This document shows, piece by piece, positions 1 through 7,850 of a stretch of DNA of 64,000 nucleotides. Each line of letters starts with the position of its first letter. Positions within the stretch are counted from its first letter, which is position 1. Source of the DNA: Comamonas piscis (GTDB lineage: Bacteria > Pseudomonadota > Gammaproteobacteria > Burkholderiales > Burkholderiaceae_C); the NCBI RefSeq assembly GCF_014109725.1, contig NZ_CP058554.1:2790001-2854000 (forward strand), given 5' to 3'. The notes under the pieces were generated by a model. It was not told where the DNA came from. It searched no databases and was given only the letters and a program-made list of their open reading frames with translations. The position numbers and the translations under genes were made by a program.

Positions 1-566
1 AAGTAGCCGGGGACACCATAAATTTCCTGATGCAGATCGGGCTCGCGCAGGTGCAGGATAGACCCGGCTTTGAATTCATGCGGCGATTGCAGATCCGTCA
101 CGAAAAAGAATCGCCCAGGCTCGATGCCCACCCGCATGTACTTGGCCAGGGCGTGGCGCAGTACCAGCTTGTCCCCCAGCTGGTTTTCGCGCCACTCCAG
201 ATAGCCGTTGCCCAGCACACAGAAATTAAAGGCCATGGCCTTGAAGTCCGCGGCATTCAGCCACTGGGTGGGGATGAACGTGCTGGCCAGGATGTTGACC
301 TTGCAGCGCAGGGCTGATTCATGGTGCGCGCCCACGCGCAGCAGGCGGGCCAGGGCGGCCAGGCTGACTGGTGGCTCGTACCATTCACCGTTCTGCACAC
401 ACTCGGCATACTCCATCAGTGCGCTGCGCCCGCCTATCACGGGCTCGGGTTCGCCGAAGCTGAATGCCTGCACATTGGACGGCTCGCCCGCCACTGGTGC
501 AGGTGCGGGCGATGGGGCGGCCATTGCTGCCGTGCGCTGGGGCTGCGCGGGTTTGCGTTTTCTCAT
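1..566 (-). CDS. Q: Phage portal protein gpQ (partial, C-terminus off the window)
   Basis: Reading leftward from the ATG at 566, 188 codons are open to the window edge. The product begins MRKRKPAQPQ. After an Ala/Pro-rich stretch it carries portal-like text such as SALMEYAECVQNGEWYEPPV and STFIPTQWLNAADFKAMAFN, ending in LHLREPDLHQEIYGVPGY. The portal forms the dodecameric ring at the capsid vertex through which DNA enters and leaves. Its ATG overlaps the TGA of the terminase gene (ATGA), so the two are translationally coupled, as in the P2 P-Q operon. The 3' end lies outside the window. Confidence 0.9.
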   Translation of the reverse strand, partial: MRKRKPAQPQRTAAMAAPSPAPAPVAGEPSNVQAFSFGEPEPVIGGRSALMEYAECVQNGEWYEPPVSLAALARLLRVGAHHESALRCKVNILASTFIPTQWLNAADFKAMAFNFCVLGNGYLEWRENQLGDKLVLRHALAKYMRVGIEPGRFFFVTDLQSPHEFKAGSILHLREPDLHQEIYGVPGY

Positions 567-2557
567 GACGGATAGACCTCGATAAAGGATTGCGTTTGCG
601 TTGTGGCCAGGCCGGTGCCCACTTCCAGTGCTTCATTGCTGAGCGCATTCATGCAGGCCCATGCCAAATCAGAGTGGCCGGTGTCTTTGCTACGGCCTGC
701 CGCGTAAGTCACGCTGCGACCACTGGCGGTCATCTCGCGTTTGATGGCCATGAATGAGGCGGCCAGTTCTTTGTTGCCAGCGTCCCACTGCAAGCGCTTG
801 GACTTGATGACCTGCAGGGCTTTCATCACCAGCATGGTTTTGCTTTCCACGCTGTAGTTGATGCCTCGGGCAGCGGGGTAGAACTTGACCACCAGCTGGT
901 AGACGGCATTGCCGATGCTGGTTTGGTCAATCGTGAGCTGCTGCACGTTGTAGGTGTCGCACACCTTTTTGATCTCGGCCGCCTGCGCTTCAAAGTCCAG
1001 GCCGCGCAGCTGGCGGGTGTACAGCACGCGCAGGGGGCCGCCCGGCGTCTCAGGCGGGGCCAGCACCACCAAGCCCGCGCTGTCACCGTTTAGGCTGGGG
1101 TCATAGCCCACCCATACCGGCTGCCAGCCAAAGGGCCGCTGAGTGAATGGCTTGAAGTCCTTCCAGACCTCCCAGCTGTCCACCAAGCAGGGCTGCAGGT
1201 TGGTCAGTGGGAAGACGCTAAAGGAGTCATCCACAAAGCCGCACATCAGCAGGTTTTCAAACTCGGGGTCGGAATACTCCAGCCGCAGCTCGTCAATGTC
1301 GAAAAGATCGCAGCCACCGGCCTCTGCGTCCAAGATGTTGACGATGTGGCGCCACACCTTGTCCTCGCCCGTGAAGCCGCCCGCCAGCTTGCCGTGGGTG
1401 ATATCGATATCGGTTTTGAACCGGCGCGCAAACTTCTTGGCGCTCCACAGCACATAGGCGGCGTGCTGGATGCTCGATGGCGTGCTGAAATAGGTTTTGC
1501 GCCATTTCTTGTGCATGGCCATGCCGCTGGCCACCTTGTTCAGGCGCTCAAAGTCAGCTGTCCAGAAGTACTCATCAAAGTAGAAATTTCCGTGATAGCC
1601 CTGCGCGGTGCGCGCATTGCTGCCCAAGAAGTAGAGGGTTGCGCCGTTGCCCAAAACGATGGGATCGCCCTTTAGCTCCACCTGGCAGACCTCAAAGACA
1701 AACGCCTGGATGTACTGCTTGAAGATGTGCGCCTGCGCCTTGCTGGCTGACAAGAAGATCTGATTGCGCCCCGTCTCCAGCGCATCAATCAGCGCTTCGC
1801 GGGCAAAGTACCAAGTGGCGCCGATCTGGCGGCTTTTAAGGATCTGTCGTGTGCGCTGGTGGCTGTTCTGCCACCAAGTGAGCTGGTACTTGAAGCACGA
1901 TTCAATGAATGCATCGTGCAGCTGCTCGATCTGCTCTTGCGTCAGGAAGTTTTTGATGGGCTGCTTTTTGGCGACTGCATTGCGCGCATCGATATTGGGA
2001 TTTAGATCGCGCTCGCGGCCCGACTGGCGATAGTTGCTGATGCGCGCGAAGCGCTCCATTTGCCGCCCGAGCAAGTCAATTTCTTTGTAGTCGCTGCCCG
2101 TCTTCTCATCTTTGGCCACCAGCTGGGCGTAGCGCGTCTCCGTCACGCCCTCGGCGCGCTGGGTGGGGCTGGCATCGGCCCAGCGCTCGGCCTTGTGCCA
2201 GCCGTGAAGCGTGGCGCGGGGCACGCCCAGCTTTTCGGCGATGTGGGTCAGCTTCCAGCCCTGCCAATAAAGGTCACGGGCGTGGCGGCGCTGGCCGGCG
2301 CCGCCATCTGTGATCGCGCTGCACTTGCCAGCGGGCAGGGCGTCAAGTTCAAACGGCAGCCCCTTGCCCTCGGGCGAAATGTCTTTGAGGACGGCAGCAG
2401 TAAACGCCTGCTCGGGCGTCACCGTGGTGATGTGTGGCCAGAATTTGCCGCTCAACTTGGACTTGGCCAAGCGCTTGACGGCACGCGCAGGAGCGCTGCT
2501 GCTGGCGGTGTCGGCAGGGGCTGGGCTGGCGTCTGGCTTTTGCGGTGCTACTTTCAT
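563..2557 (-). CDS. P: Terminase large subunit (ATPase/nuclease) gpP
   Basis: 664 residues. A helix-turn-helix segment lies at about 101-126 (WKLTHIAEKLGVPRATLHGW). It is followed by the ATPase with a Walker A-like SRQIGATW at 242-249 and Walker B FYFDEYFW at 325-332. An RNase H-type nuclease half follows, with acidic residues in VGYDPS (about D485), TIDQT (about D544) and HSDLAW (about D629). It packages DNA into proheads and cuts cos. P2 gpP begins near the helix-turn-helix, so about 85 Ala/Pro-rich N-terminal residues are extra here. The ATG sits almost exactly at the transcription start predicted from the upstream Ogr-type dyad, so either the message is leaderless or the true start is further inside. 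Confidence 0.95.
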   Translation of the reverse strand: MKVAPQKPDASPAPADTASSSAPARAVKRLAKSKLSGKFWPHITTVTPEQAFTAAVLKDISPEGKGLPFELDALPAGKCSAITDGGAGQRRHARDLYWQGWKLTHIAEKLGVPRATLHGWHKAERWADASPTQRAEGVTETRYAQLVAKDEKTGSDYKEIDLLGRQMERFARISNYRQSGRERDLNPNIDARNAVAKKQPIKNFLTQEQIEQLHDAFIESCFKYQLTWWQNSHQRTRQILKSRQIGATWYFAREALIDALETGRNQIFLSASKAQAHIFKQYIQAFVFEVCQVELKGDPIVLGNGATLYFLGSNARTAQGYHGNFYFDEYFWTADFERLNKVASGMAMHKKWRKTYFSTPSSIQHAAYVLWSAKKFARRFKTDIDITHGKLAGGFTGEDKVWRHIVNILDAEAGGCDLFDIDELRLEYSDPEFENLLMCGFVDDSFSVFPLTNLQPCLVDSWEVWKDFKPFTQRPFGWQPVWVGYDPSLNGDSAGLVVLAPPETPGGPLRVLYTRQLRGLDFEAQAAEIKKVCDTYNVQQLTIDQTSIGNAVYQLVVKFYPAARGINYSVESKTMLVMKALQVIKSKRLQWDAGNKELAASFMAIKREMTASGRSVTYAAGRSKDTGHSDLAWACMNALSNEALEVGTGLATTQTQSFIEVYPS

Positions 2558-2622
2558 TCAGCCAGTGTCTGCCGCGCGCGCGCGGAAATCGACAAGTGCA
2601 AATTGTCTGAGACGCAGCCACA
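2558..2622 (-). promoter_or_regulatory. Predicted Ogr-activated late promoter for P-Q
   Basis: On the minus strand the dyad TGT-N13-ACA (2604-2622) is followed by an alternating GC block and GACACT. This arrangement is shared with the promoters before V and FI. P2 late promoters carry their activator dyad centred at -55. The centre here (2613) is 56 bases from the P start codon, placing the transcription start next to the ATG. No -35 consensus is visible, as expected for activator-dependent promoters. Confidence 0.72.
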
Positions 2623-2669
2623 GCGCGCGGAGATTGCTACAAAAACAGGGTGCGCGGAACATAGCGATA
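2604..2669 (+). promoter_or_regulatory. Predicted Ogr-activated late promoter for O-N-M-L-X-lysis-R-S
   Basis: The same palindromic dyad that serves P (TGT 2604-2606, ACA 2620-2622) also stands about 55 bases upstream of a plausible rightward start near 2669. That leaves a leader of roughly 28 bases before gpO. The -10 region is weak (GAACAT around 2657). The GC block seen at the other late promoters is absent, so this side may be weaker. One dyad apparently serves two divergent operons. Confidence 0.62.
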
Positions 2670-2696
2670 GATCAACAACCGCTTATCAGCCGCACC

Positions 2697-3524
2697 ATGA
2701 AAACAGCCAAATTCCGCGTGGCCACCGCTGGCCCAACCGTCGATGGCCGCGTCATCAAGCCCGAATGGCTGCATGACATCGCTGAAACCTACAACCGCGA
2801 CCTTATGTATGGCGCCCGTGTCTGGATGGAACATGAGCGTGGCTCTACCGACACCAGCGCATTCAATGCCCTGGGCGATGTGCAGAGCGTGGAGCTGCAA
2901 ACCAACAATGGCCGCCTGGAACTGTTCGCAACGGTAGAGGCACTGCCTGCGCTGGTGGACATGAACAAGCGCGGCCAGAAGATCTATCCGAGCATTGAAG
3001 TGCGGCCGAACTTTGCGCAGACGGGCAAAGCCTATCTCACGGGTCTGGGTGTCACTGATTCCCCCTCCAGCGTGGGCACGCAGGCCTTGAAGTTCAGCCG
3101 CAATGACAAGGAAGGCGGAGCGCTTTTCTTCACGGCAAACGAAGAAGCCAAGCTCCAGATCGAAGGCGAAGACGAACCCAGCGACGACAAGCCAGCGGTC
3201 GACGACGGCAAGGGTGACGGCTTGAGCGCGAAATTCAAGAGCTTGCTGGCTAAGTTTTCGGACAACAGCAAGAAATCCGATGCCAAGCACAACGCCATGA
3301 GCGGCCAGGTGCTGGAGGTGATGACCGCTGCGCAAGAGGCCATTGAGCATGGCGCCAAGGTGCAGGCTGACCTTGACGAAAAGTTCAGCAAACAAGGCAC
3401 CGAGCTGGCAGACCTCAAAAAGGACTTCGCCACCCTGAAAACCAAGCTCGAAGGCACCGAGAACCACAGCGGACAGCGCCCACCTGCCACCGGCAAGGAT
3501 GCCTCGGAGCTGGCCGACTGCTAA
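2697..3524 (+). CDS. O: Capsid scaffolding protein / prohead protease gpO
   Basis: 275 residues starting MKTAKFRVATAGPTVDG. The frame stays open far upstream, but only this ATG matches the family N-terminus and lies after the predicted late promoter. P2 gpO is a serine protease with an Asp/His/Ser triad followed by a helical scaffold. The corresponding residues here are D16 (TVDGR), H46 (WMEHER) and S99 (YPSIEVRPNF). The C-terminal half is charged and helical and ends in Cys, as in P2. It guides assembly of gpN, cleaves itself and other head proteins, and is removed before packaging. Start and family are firm; the triad is assigned from memory of P2. Confidence 0.92.
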   Translation: MKTAKFRVATAGPTVDGRVIKPEWLHDIAETYNRDLMYGARVWMEHERGSTDTSAFNALGDVQSVELQTNNGRLELFATVEALPALVDMNKRGQKIYPSIEVRPNFAQTGKAYLTGLGVTDSPSSVGTQALKFSRNDKEGGALFFTANEEAKLQIEGEDEPSDDKPAVDDGKGDGLSAKFKSLLAKFSDNSKKSDAKHNAMSGQVLEVMTAAQEAIEHGAKVQADLDEKFSKQGTELADLKKDFATLKTKLEGTENHSGQRPPATGKDASELADC

Positions 3525-3591
3525 GCAAGTTACAGCCGCTCAATAGACGCTCTCACCAACAACCGACACCAGTTTTTATAGGGACGCAATC

Positions 3592-4623
3592 ATGCGCAAC
3601 GAAACCCGCCTGAAATACACCGCCTACGTGGCGCACCAAGCCGCGCTGTCCAATGTGGAGTCTGCCGCCGTCAAATTCGCCATCGCGCCCAGCGTGCAGC
3701 AAACCTTGGAGCAGCGCATTCAAGAATCCAGCTCGTTCCTGGGCAAGATCAACATCGCCCCCGTGGATGAAATGATGGGCGAGCGCCTGGGCCTGGGCGT
3801 GAACGGCCCCATTGCCAGCCGTACCGACACCAGCGGCAACGATGAGCGCAAGCCCACCGATGTGTCGGACATGAACAGCCATAAATACATGGCAGTGCAA
3901 ACCAACTACGACACCGCCATTCGCTATGCCAAGCTGGACATGTGGGCCAAGTTTCCCAACTTCCAAAAGCTGCTGTCGGGCGCCATCATTCAGCAGTGCG
4001 CGCTCGACCGCATCATGATTGGCTTCAATGGCATCAGCGCGGCGGCTAACACCAACCGTGCAGCCAATCCCCTGCTGCAGGACGTAAACAAGGGCTGGTT
4101 GCAAGACCTGCGCGAGAACCGTCCCGAAGGTGTGATGAAGGCTGGCCAGACGGCGGGCAAGGTCAAGATTGGCATGGATGCTGCCGGCCAGAAGCTGGCC
4201 GATGCGGACTACGCAAGCCTGGACGGCTTGGTGTATGACGCCCGCCATGCGCTGATCTCGCCCATCTTTTCGGAAGGCGCTGACCTGGTGGCCATCGTGG
4301 GCCGCGACCTGATGCACGACAAGCTGTTCCCCATCGTGGACGGCCAAAGCGCACCCACCGAGATGATCGCCGGCAGCCTGGTGGTCAGCCAAAAGCGCCT
4401 GGGCGGCCTGCAGGCTGTCACGGTGCCATTCTTCCCGCCTAACGCCGTGCTGATCACCAGCTTGGACAACCTGTCCATCTACTACCAGGCCAGCGCACGC
4501 CGGCGCATGGTCAAAGACCAGCCGGAAAAAGACCGCATCGCCACGTTTGAATCGTCTAACGACGCATTCGTGATCGAGAACCTGGAAAAGGCCTGCCTGG
4601 TCGAAAACATCGAGCTGGCCTAA
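3592..4623 (+). CDS. N: Major capsid protein gpN
   Basis: 343 residues beginning MRNETRLKYTAYVAHQAALS, with the family texts TNYDTAIRYAKLDMWAKFP, LDRIMIGFNG and DVNKGWLQ. It has the HK97 fold and forms the T=7 shell with gpO as scaffold. In P2 about 31 N-terminal residues are removed by the gpO protease, and the polar N-terminus here is compatible with that. It is the second gene of the predicted O operon, 67 bases after O. Length is normal for the family. Confidence 0.95.
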   Translation: MRNETRLKYTAYVAHQAALSNVESAAVKFAIAPSVQQTLEQRIQESSSFLGKINIAPVDEMMGERLGLGVNGPIASRTDTSGNDERKPTDVSDMNSHKYMAVQTNYDTAIRYAKLDMWAKFPNFQKLLSGAIIQQCALDRIMIGFNGISAAANTNRAANPLLQDVNKGWLQDLRENRPEGVMKAGQTAGKVKIGMDAAGQKLADADYASLDGLVYDARHALISPIFSEGADLVAIVGRDLMHDKLFPIVDGQSAPTEMIAGSLVVSQKRLGGLQAVTVPFFPPNAVLITSLDNLSIYYQASARRRMVKDQPEKDRIATFESSNDAFVIENLEKACLVENIELA

Positions 4624-4715
4624 GTCCAAGCGCACCGGCCTGCCATCGGCGGCTAAAAAAATAGGCCGCTCTTTAGCGGGCCGGTGCCCACCAACACCAA
4701 GCGGGGAACATCCAC

Positions 4716-5423
4716 ATGCGACAGACACCAGCCCAAGCGCACTACATGCGCACCATGGCTGCCCTGGCGGCCAGCGCTGGCAGTGCCGCCGACGCCCATG
4801 GCCAAACCATCGGCACCGCCTACGAGCTGCAGCTTGCCCAGCTGCACCAGCATCGCATCGCGCTGAAAGACATCAAGGCCAACGAACGCAAGGCCGAGGC
4901 CAAGCGCGCCATGCTGCCCGAATATGACGCCTACCTGGCGGGGGTGTTTGACACCCAGCCCGGTACGCAAGACGAAGTGGTGGCCACCATCCTGATTTGG
5001 GCCATTGACGCGGGCGACTATGCGCGTGCCATGCCTCTGGCCGAATACGCCCTGGCCAGCGGCATCAACCCGCCCGACAACTACAACCGCGACATGGCCA
5101 GCGTGGTGGCCGAGGAAATCGCCGAAGCCGTGCTGGCTGGCCGCTTGAAGGATCAAGACGCCATCGCAGTCACCCAGCGCGTGCTGGAGCTGACCGCCGA
5201 GACCGACATGCACGACCAGATCAAGGCCAAGCTGAACAAGGCCGCAGGCTGGGCGCTGCTGGGCAAGACCAACAGCCAGGACATTGCCATGGATGCCAAG
5301 GGCCGCACGCTGCAGGTGTGCGGCGCGGCCCTCCCGTACCTGCAACGCGCCATGGAGCTTGATCCATTGCGCGCAGGCGTCAAAAAAGACATTGAGCGAT
5401 TGGAAGCGCGCCTCAAAAAGTAG
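4716..5423 (+). CDS. M: Terminase small subunit gpM
   Basis: 235 residues. The N-terminal MRQTPAQAHYMRTMAALAA and the segment YELQLAQLHQHRIALKDIKA are typical of P2 gpM. These are followed by PEYDAYLAGVF and a long helical C-terminal half. gpM recognises cos and works with gpP in packaging and cos cleavage. The ATG at 4716 follows a GGGG-type ribosome site and lies in normal operon order after N. Confidence 0.92.
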   Translation: MRQTPAQAHYMRTMAALAASAGSAADAHGQTIGTAYELQLAQLHQHRIALKDIKANERKAEAKRAMLPEYDAYLAGVFDTQPGTQDEVVATILIWAIDAGDYARAMPLAEYALASGINPPDNYNRDMASVVAEEIAEAVLAGRLKDQDAIAVTQRVLELTAETDMHDQIKAKLNKAAGWALLGKTNSQDIAMDAKGRTLQVCGAALPYLQRAMELDPLRAGVKKDIERLEARLKK

Positions 5424-5549
5424 CGCCCCCATCGCCATACCGTTCGCACCCCGCGACCGTGGCGGCCCCAGGGCAAAGGCAGCATTGATTTGCCACCGCC
5501 TGACGCCCTGGGCCACCGCCACACCTCAAAACCCTGAAAGCCTGAGACC

Positions 5550-6038
5550 GTGAATTCGCCCTTTGTCGCTGTCGCCAACCCGCCTATCAAGGGCGCCGAG
5601 CCATCGGTGGCCAATGACGGCTGGTGGCCCGAGGTGGAGTGCGAGAAGCTGCGCGAAGACGCCCGGCTCGATGGCACCGTGACGCCGGCCCGCCTGCTAC
5701 TGGCTGTTGAGGACGCCATGCTCAGTGTCAACAGAGAGCTGGCCGACTGGCAGGCCGCGCAGCTGGAGCTGGGCTATGCCAGCCTGGCCGATGTGCCCGC
5801 CACCCAGCTGGGCGGCCACAGCGTGAAGCTAAAGCACTACCTGCGGGCCATCCAATCGCATGTGCAGTCGCAGCTGGCCAGCGCCTACCGCGACATTGAC
5901 ACCCTGCCAGACGGTGCTGGCAAAGAAAGCCGGGTGCGCAGCGCGCTGGAGATCCGGCAAGACAGCCTCGACACCCGCACCCGCCACGCCATCGCTGACC
6001 TGCAGGGCTTACCCCGCGTGATTGCCGAGCTGCTATGA
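5550..6038 (+). CDS. L: Head completion/stabilisation protein gpL
   Basis: 162 residues from a GTG start. Family texts are WWPEVECEKLREDARLDGTVT, YLRAIQSHVQSQL and TRTRHAIADLQGLPRVIAELL. In P2 gpL stabilises filled heads and forms part of the connector to which the tail binds. The TGA overlaps the ATG of gene X. No better start lies inside the reading frame without losing conserved sequence. Confidence 0.9.
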   Translation: MNSPFVAVANPPIKGAEPSVANDGWWPEVECEKLREDARLDGTVTPARLLLAVEDAMLSVNRELADWQAAQLELGYASLADVPATQLGGHSVKLKHYLRAIQSHVQSQLASAYRDIDTLPDGAGKESRVRSALEIRQDSLDTRTRHAIADLQGLPRVIAELL

Positions 6039-6256
6039 ACGGAGCGCAAAACACCATCACCGTGCGGGCGCTGCAAAACGATGTGCTCGACGCCCTGGTC
6101 AATCGCCACCTGGGCAGCACAGCGGGCCACGTAGAGGCAACGCTTGCCGCCAACCCCGGCCTGGCCAAGGTGGCCATGGATATCCCCATGGGCATGCCCG
6201 TGCGCCTGGTCAAGGCCGCGCAGCCCGTGCAAGACCGCATCAACCTTTGGGACTGA
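6035..6256 (+). CDS. X: Tail protein gpX
   Basis: 73 residues, typical in size for P2 gpX. The sequence MNGAQNTITVRALQNDVLDA through AANPGLAKVAMDIPMGMPVRL has the LysM-like pattern of phage tail X proteins. It is a small protein needed for tail assembly, possibly at the baseplate hub. Its ATG overlaps the TGA of L (ATGA), indicating translational coupling. Confidence 0.9.
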   Translation: MNGAQNTITVRALQNDVLDALVNRHLGSTAGHVEATLAANPGLAKVAMDIPMGMPVRLVKAAQPVQDRINLWD

Positions 6257-6263
6257 CGACACC

Positions 6264-6932
6264 ATGAACAAGCTGCAAACCTATTTGACCGAGGCCGGTG
6301 TGCCGGCCGAGCTGCACGCCCAGGCACTGGCCAGCCTTCAGAGCGCGCGCAAGCCTGCATTGATCCGCTTTTGGCTGGGCCTGACCGCGCCCATCGTGTG
6401 GGTGTTCATCGCTGCCTTGCTGCCCCGCAAGGCCGAGCAGCTGCCGCGCTGGCTGCGCTGGTACGACAACAACATCAGCATCAACGGCGACCGCTCGGAT
6501 TGGGCGCTGATTGATGGGCGGCATATGCGCATGCCGGCGCCCGATGAAGATGTGGTGCACGACGATGGCCAGCATGTGAGCTACTGGCCGCCATACAGCC
6601 CCCGCAGCTTTCTGCCGCGCTGGAATTTCAACGGCATTCGCAACCGGTGCGGCTGGCTGGCCAAGAAGTGGGGCCAGACCCTGGAGAACATCACCTACCG
6701 CGCCGGCTTGCCGGTGCTGGATGGCGAATGGGGCAACCCCGATATCGGCCGCCAGGTGATGGGCATCCGCGTAGCCTGCGTCGGCGGCGTCTGGCAGCTG
6801 GTGCGCACCAGCAATCTATGGGGCGGCACCAAAACCGAGAACTACGGGTATGAGGTGCTGAACGCCAACACCATCGACCGTTTTGCCACCTGCACATGGA
6901 CGGCATGGAGCTGGAAGGGGCCCAAAAAATGA
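6264..6932 (+). CDS. Unknown phage protein with one N-terminal membrane segment
   Basis: 222 residues from the ATG at 6264, which lies 8 bases after X. The open frame extends further upstream only as a shadow of X. A hydrophobic segment at about 36-53 (WLGLTAPIVWVFIAALLP) follows a short amphipathic region. The rest is soluble and rich in Trp, Asn and Arg (YDNNISINGDRSDWALIDG, WNFNGIRNRCGWLAKKWG, EWGNPDIGRQVMGIRVACVG). Its stop overlaps the holin start. P2 has no gene here; the position between X and the holin suggests a role linked to lysis or entry, but this is only context. Function not recognised. Confidence 0.72.
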   Translation: MNKLQTYLTEAGVPAELHAQALASLQSARKPALIRFWLGLTAPIVWVFIAALLPRKAEQLPRWLRWYDNNISINGDRSDWALIDGRHMRMPAPDEDVVHDDGQHVSYWPPYSPRSFLPRWNFNGIRNRCGWLAKKWGQTLENITYRAGLPVLDGEWGNPDIGRQVMGIRVACVGGVWQLVRTSNLWGGTKTENYGYEVLNANTIDRFATCTWTAWSWKGPKK

Positions 6933-7306
6933 ACATCGAAGAAGCTGCACGCGATGCGGCCATGGCATCGGCTGGTGGCAAAACCGCACTGACCAGCGGC
7001 GGCGCACTAGTGGGATGGGGATTTCTAAACAGCGAATGGGTATTTGGATTCATCGGCGCCTTAATCGGCATTGGCGGAATGGCCGTGCAGTACTACTTTC
7101 TCAAGCGCCGGCGCGAGGATGACCGCATGCAAGCCGCCGAAGCAAACCGACGCGCCGAAGAACTCCACAAGCTGAAAATTCAGCTCTACAACAAGCAGCT
7201 GAACGGCGTGCCGAGCCCTGAGGCATCGGTGATCGTCAGCCCGCCGCCCACGCGCAGCAAGCAAAGCGAATTCGTGACCGACTTTGGAGGGCTGCCCGAT
7301 GACTAG
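6929..7306 (+). CDS. Putative holin
   Basis: 125 residues from the ATG at 6929 that overlaps the previous TGA. Hydrophobic stretches at about 21-33 and 37-58 (WVFGFIGALIGIGGMAVQYY) are followed by a strongly basic turn (KRRRE) and a charged helical tail. This is the layout of small phage holins. It lies directly before the endolysin and spanin genes, the position of gene Y in P2. Holins permeabilise the inner membrane at a set time; with a SAR endolysin a pinholin that only depolarises the membrane would suffice. Family assignment rests on topology and context. Confidence 0.75.
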   Translation: MNIEEAARDAAMASAGGKTALTSGGALVGWGFLNSEWVFGFIGALIGIGGMAVQYYFLKRRREDDRMQAAEANRRAEELHKLKIQLYNKQLNGVPSPEASVIVSPPPTRSKQSEFVTDFGGLPDD

Positions 7307-7850
7307 ACCGCTGCCATACGTGCCCAAGGGCACCATCATTGCCGGGGGCGCCACCGCCGTGGGTGCTGCAGTTGCCGCGATCCTGCTGAACACCTTGCCG
7401 GTGGACGAAGGCCGGGTGCTGCCGGCCTACCTTGACCCGGTGGCCATTCCAACCATCTGCGAGGGATGGACGCGCGGCGTAAAGCTGGGCGATGTGGCCA
7501 CTAATGCCGAATGCGACGCACTCACCATTCAGGGGATACAGGAAGCCTGGCAGATTTTTGAGCGCTGGGTGCCCGCTGAGGTGCGCGACAGCATGCCGGC
7601 CACCAGCGTGGCCGCGTTCCTCTCGTTCATCTACAACGCCGGCCCAGGCGCGCCGGGCGTAAAGGATGGCTTTGTCTATCTGAAAAGCGGCAACCACAGC
7701 ACCATGCTGCGCCTGCTGCGGGTGGGTGATGTGGCGGCCGCCTGCCGCCAACTGCCTGCCTGGGCATCAGCCAAGGGGGTCAAGCTGCGCGGCCTAGCGC
7801 TGCGCCGTGATCGAGAAATGGCCATGTGCCTGAAAGACCTCAAGCCATGA
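7299..7850 (+). CDS. SAR endolysin, GH24 (T4-type) lysozyme
   Basis: 183 residues from the ATG at 7299, preceded by GGAGGG at good spacing and overlapping the holin gene. Residues 12-33 form a weakly hydrophobic Gly/Ala-rich segment, typical of a signal-arrest-release anchor. The catalytic pattern E-8x-D-5x-T is visible as E37, D46, T52 (DEGRVLPAYLDPVAIPT). The lysozyme fold continues with SFIYNAGPGAPG and the basic RLRGLALRRDREM-like end. It cleaves peptidoglycan after release from the inner membrane. P2 itself uses a different soluble type, so this cassette has been swapped. Confidence 0.92.
   Translation: MTRPLPYVPKGTIIAGGATAVGAAVAAILLNTLPVDEGRVLPAYLDPVAIPTICEGWTRGVKLGDVATNAECDALTIQGIQEAWQIFERWVPAEVRDSMPATSVAAFLSFIYNAGPGAPGVKDGFVYLKSGNHSTMLRLLRVGDVAAACRQLPAWASAKGVKLRGLALRRDREMAMCLKDLKP

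Noticed and set aside
2580..2592. Alternating GC tract as a Z-DNA element
   Set aside because: It recurs at the same place in three late promoters and is better explained as part of the promoter spacer; no independent evidence of a structural role.
2310..2696. Long in-frame extension upstream of gpO
   Set aside because: It is antisense to the terminase gene and crosses the late promoter; the family N-terminus begins at 2697.
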